A stretch of 7,122 bases of DNA. Origin: Nitrospinota bacterium. Lineage in GTDB: Bacteria > UBA8248. The position numbers and the translations under genes are program-made. A model generated the notes under the pieces. It had not been told where the DNA came from, made no database searches, and worked only from the letters and a program-made list of their open reading frames with translations. Within the stretch, counting starts at the first letter, position 1. Each line of letters starts with the position of its first letter. The stretch spans positions 5,744 to 12,865 of the forward strand of contig DNYS01000077.1 in NCBI GenBank assembly GCA_003506735.1, given 5' to 3'. This document shows positions 6,541 to 7,122 of the stretch, one piece after another.

Positions 6541-6870
6541 GTATGCGCCGCTGGGGGGACTCGGCCGGCGGGCGCCTCGCTTTACGGGGTGGGCCTGCTG
6601 ATCGGCGAGGAGGATTCGCCGCATCTGCTGGCCGGCCGGATGCGGGGCGAACTCTATCTGGGGTTTGCCGAGGTGGATCGCCTCGTTCCGGATAATGTGG
6701 TCCCCGATCTCGAGGCCGCGCTGAATCAACACGGCGTTCCCTTCGAGTGCAAAACCTTTCCCGGCACCCGGCACGGCTTCTGCTTCGAGGAGCGGACGGT
6801 GTACAACCGGGAGGCGGCAGAGGAGGTGTGGGGTAAAGTGTTCGATCTCTTCAAGCGGCGCCTGCTGTAG
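6541..6870 (+). pseudogene. C-terminal remnant of a dienelactone-hydrolase-family enzyme
   Basis: Alpha/beta-hydrolase fold enzymes of this family hydrolyse lactones or esters in the cytoplasm. Homology starts around PAGASLYGVGLL, continues through EDSPHLLAGRMRGELYLGFAEVDRLVP, which carries the likely catalytic Asp, and FPGTRHGFCFEER, which carries the likely catalytic His, and ends with a typical VWGKVFDLFKRRLL tail and a TAG stop. The upstream two-thirds, including the nucleophile elbow with its Cys or Ser, is missing. In the same frame a TAG at 6538-6540 directly precedes the homology. About 110 of roughly 250-290 residues survive, so it cannot be catalytic. A GTG at 6589 is open but has no convincing ribosome site. 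The loss looks like a deletion or insertion scar rather than a point frameshift, as I could not find the missing part in other frames nearby. Confidence 0.8.
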
Positions 6871-6917
6871 CCCCCGGCCGTGAATTTCCGCTCCCTCGCG
6901 TCTCCGGGATATCCGAT

Positions 6918-7122
6918 TTGCTCGAAAACGTTCATCCCAATACTTTGGCTCTCATCGCGGCTTTTTTCGTTGCCGTGGCGCGCGTCCTCTACCAAAGGGC
7001 CTTGGGCCGCCTGAACCCGACCGTCATTACCGGCTTGGTGAACGCGGTTTCCCTGATTTTTGCCCTCTTTTTATACTGGATGAGCGGGGGGGGGGGGGGG
7101 GGTCACGGGTCCTTCCAGGGAA
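6918..7122 (+). CDS. EamA/DMT-family membrane transporter, 5' part
   Basis: Drug/metabolite-transporter-type inner-membrane permease, usually about 280-300 residues with ten membrane helices; its cargo cannot be told from sequence. The visible 68 residues give helix 1 (NTLALIAAFFVAVARVLY), a basic loop QRALGRLNP, and helix 2 (TVITGLVNAVSLIFALFLYW). This helix-loop-helix pattern is typical of EamA N-termini. The start is uncertain: TTG at 6918 fits the expected length before helix 1, but its ribosome site is poor and the frame is open further upstream. It follows the hydrolase remnant by about 47 bases on the same strand, so the two may once have been co-transcribed. A run of 17 G at 7086-7102 lies inside the gene. 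As read it gives a poly-Gly stretch then HGSFQG; with one G fewer the following codons would be VTGPSRE, which looks more natural. Confidence 0.72.
   Translation, partial: MLENVHPNTLALIAAFFVAVARVLYQRALGRLNPTVITGLVNAVSLIFALFLYWMSGGGGGGHGSFQG
7086..7102 (+). repeat. Homopolymeric G17 tract inside the transporter gene
   Basis: Seventeen consecutive G follow ATGAGC. Such tracts are prone to slipped-strand mispairing, and equally to sequencing and assembly error, particularly near a contig end. The window ends 20 bases later. Confidence 0.95.

Overview
The window reads as a piece of a moderately GC-rich, Gram-negative environmental bacterial chromosome. Evidence for this is the GC-biased codon use, Shine-Dalgarno-led GTG starts, an exported metallo-beta-lactamase-fold enzyme and a receiver/TPR regulator. 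No rRNA, tRNA or other taxonomic marker is present; the protein mix would suit a deltaproteobacterial, Nitrospinota or Tectomicrobia-type lineage, but that is only an impression. The left edge lies inside an insertion sequence and the right edge comes 20 bases after a 17-G run. Both are places where assemblies commonly break, so the window may be a whole contig.

Layout. Positions 1-785 hold one end of an IS1380-family element. Its transposase reads right to left, carries a single-base frameshift and runs off the left edge. The element appears to have landed inside a gene for a secreted MBL-fold hydrolase (767-1429, minus), cutting it just before the expected last metal-binding motif. Divergent from it is an intact 654-residue fusion of a class II aldolase and a short-chain dehydrogenase (1674-3638, plus). 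Convergent with that is an intact lsrF-type class I aldolase (3852-4742, minus). Next on the minus strand is a receiver-TPR protein (4990-6215) whose reading frame is broken in at least three places, although the protein stays recognisable throughout. A gene-free, AT-richer stretch (6269-6540) carries a terminator-like hairpin and a perfect 11-bp inverted repeat. It abuts the C-terminal remnant of a dienelactone-hydrolase-type enzyme (6541-6870, plus). The window ends in the start of an EamA/DMT transporter (from about 6918, plus) that contains the G17 tract.

How the genes fit together. The two intact genes are both aldolases of phosphorylated short sugars, from different structural classes and facing each other. 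They suggest a small sugar-phosphate or C5/C6 breakdown locus. LsrF is the autoinducer-2 catabolic enzyme in enteric bacteria, but no lsr transporter, kinase or repressor is visible here, so an AI-2 role is not supported by context. Around this pair nearly everything is broken: a disrupted hydrolase, a frameshifted IS, a frameshifted regulator and a headless esterase. Either the flanks are decaying or the sequence has single-base losses. The indels seen in the transposase and regulator are best explained by missing bases, several at homopolymers, which makes sequencing or consensus error a serious alternative to true pseudogenisation. I found no convincing new defence or RNA system. The most unusual items are the receiver-TPR protein lacking the phospho-acceptor aspartate, the orphan lsrF beside an aldolase-dehydrogenase fusion, the G17 tract inside a transporter gene and the perfect inverted repeat at a gene-truncation scar.
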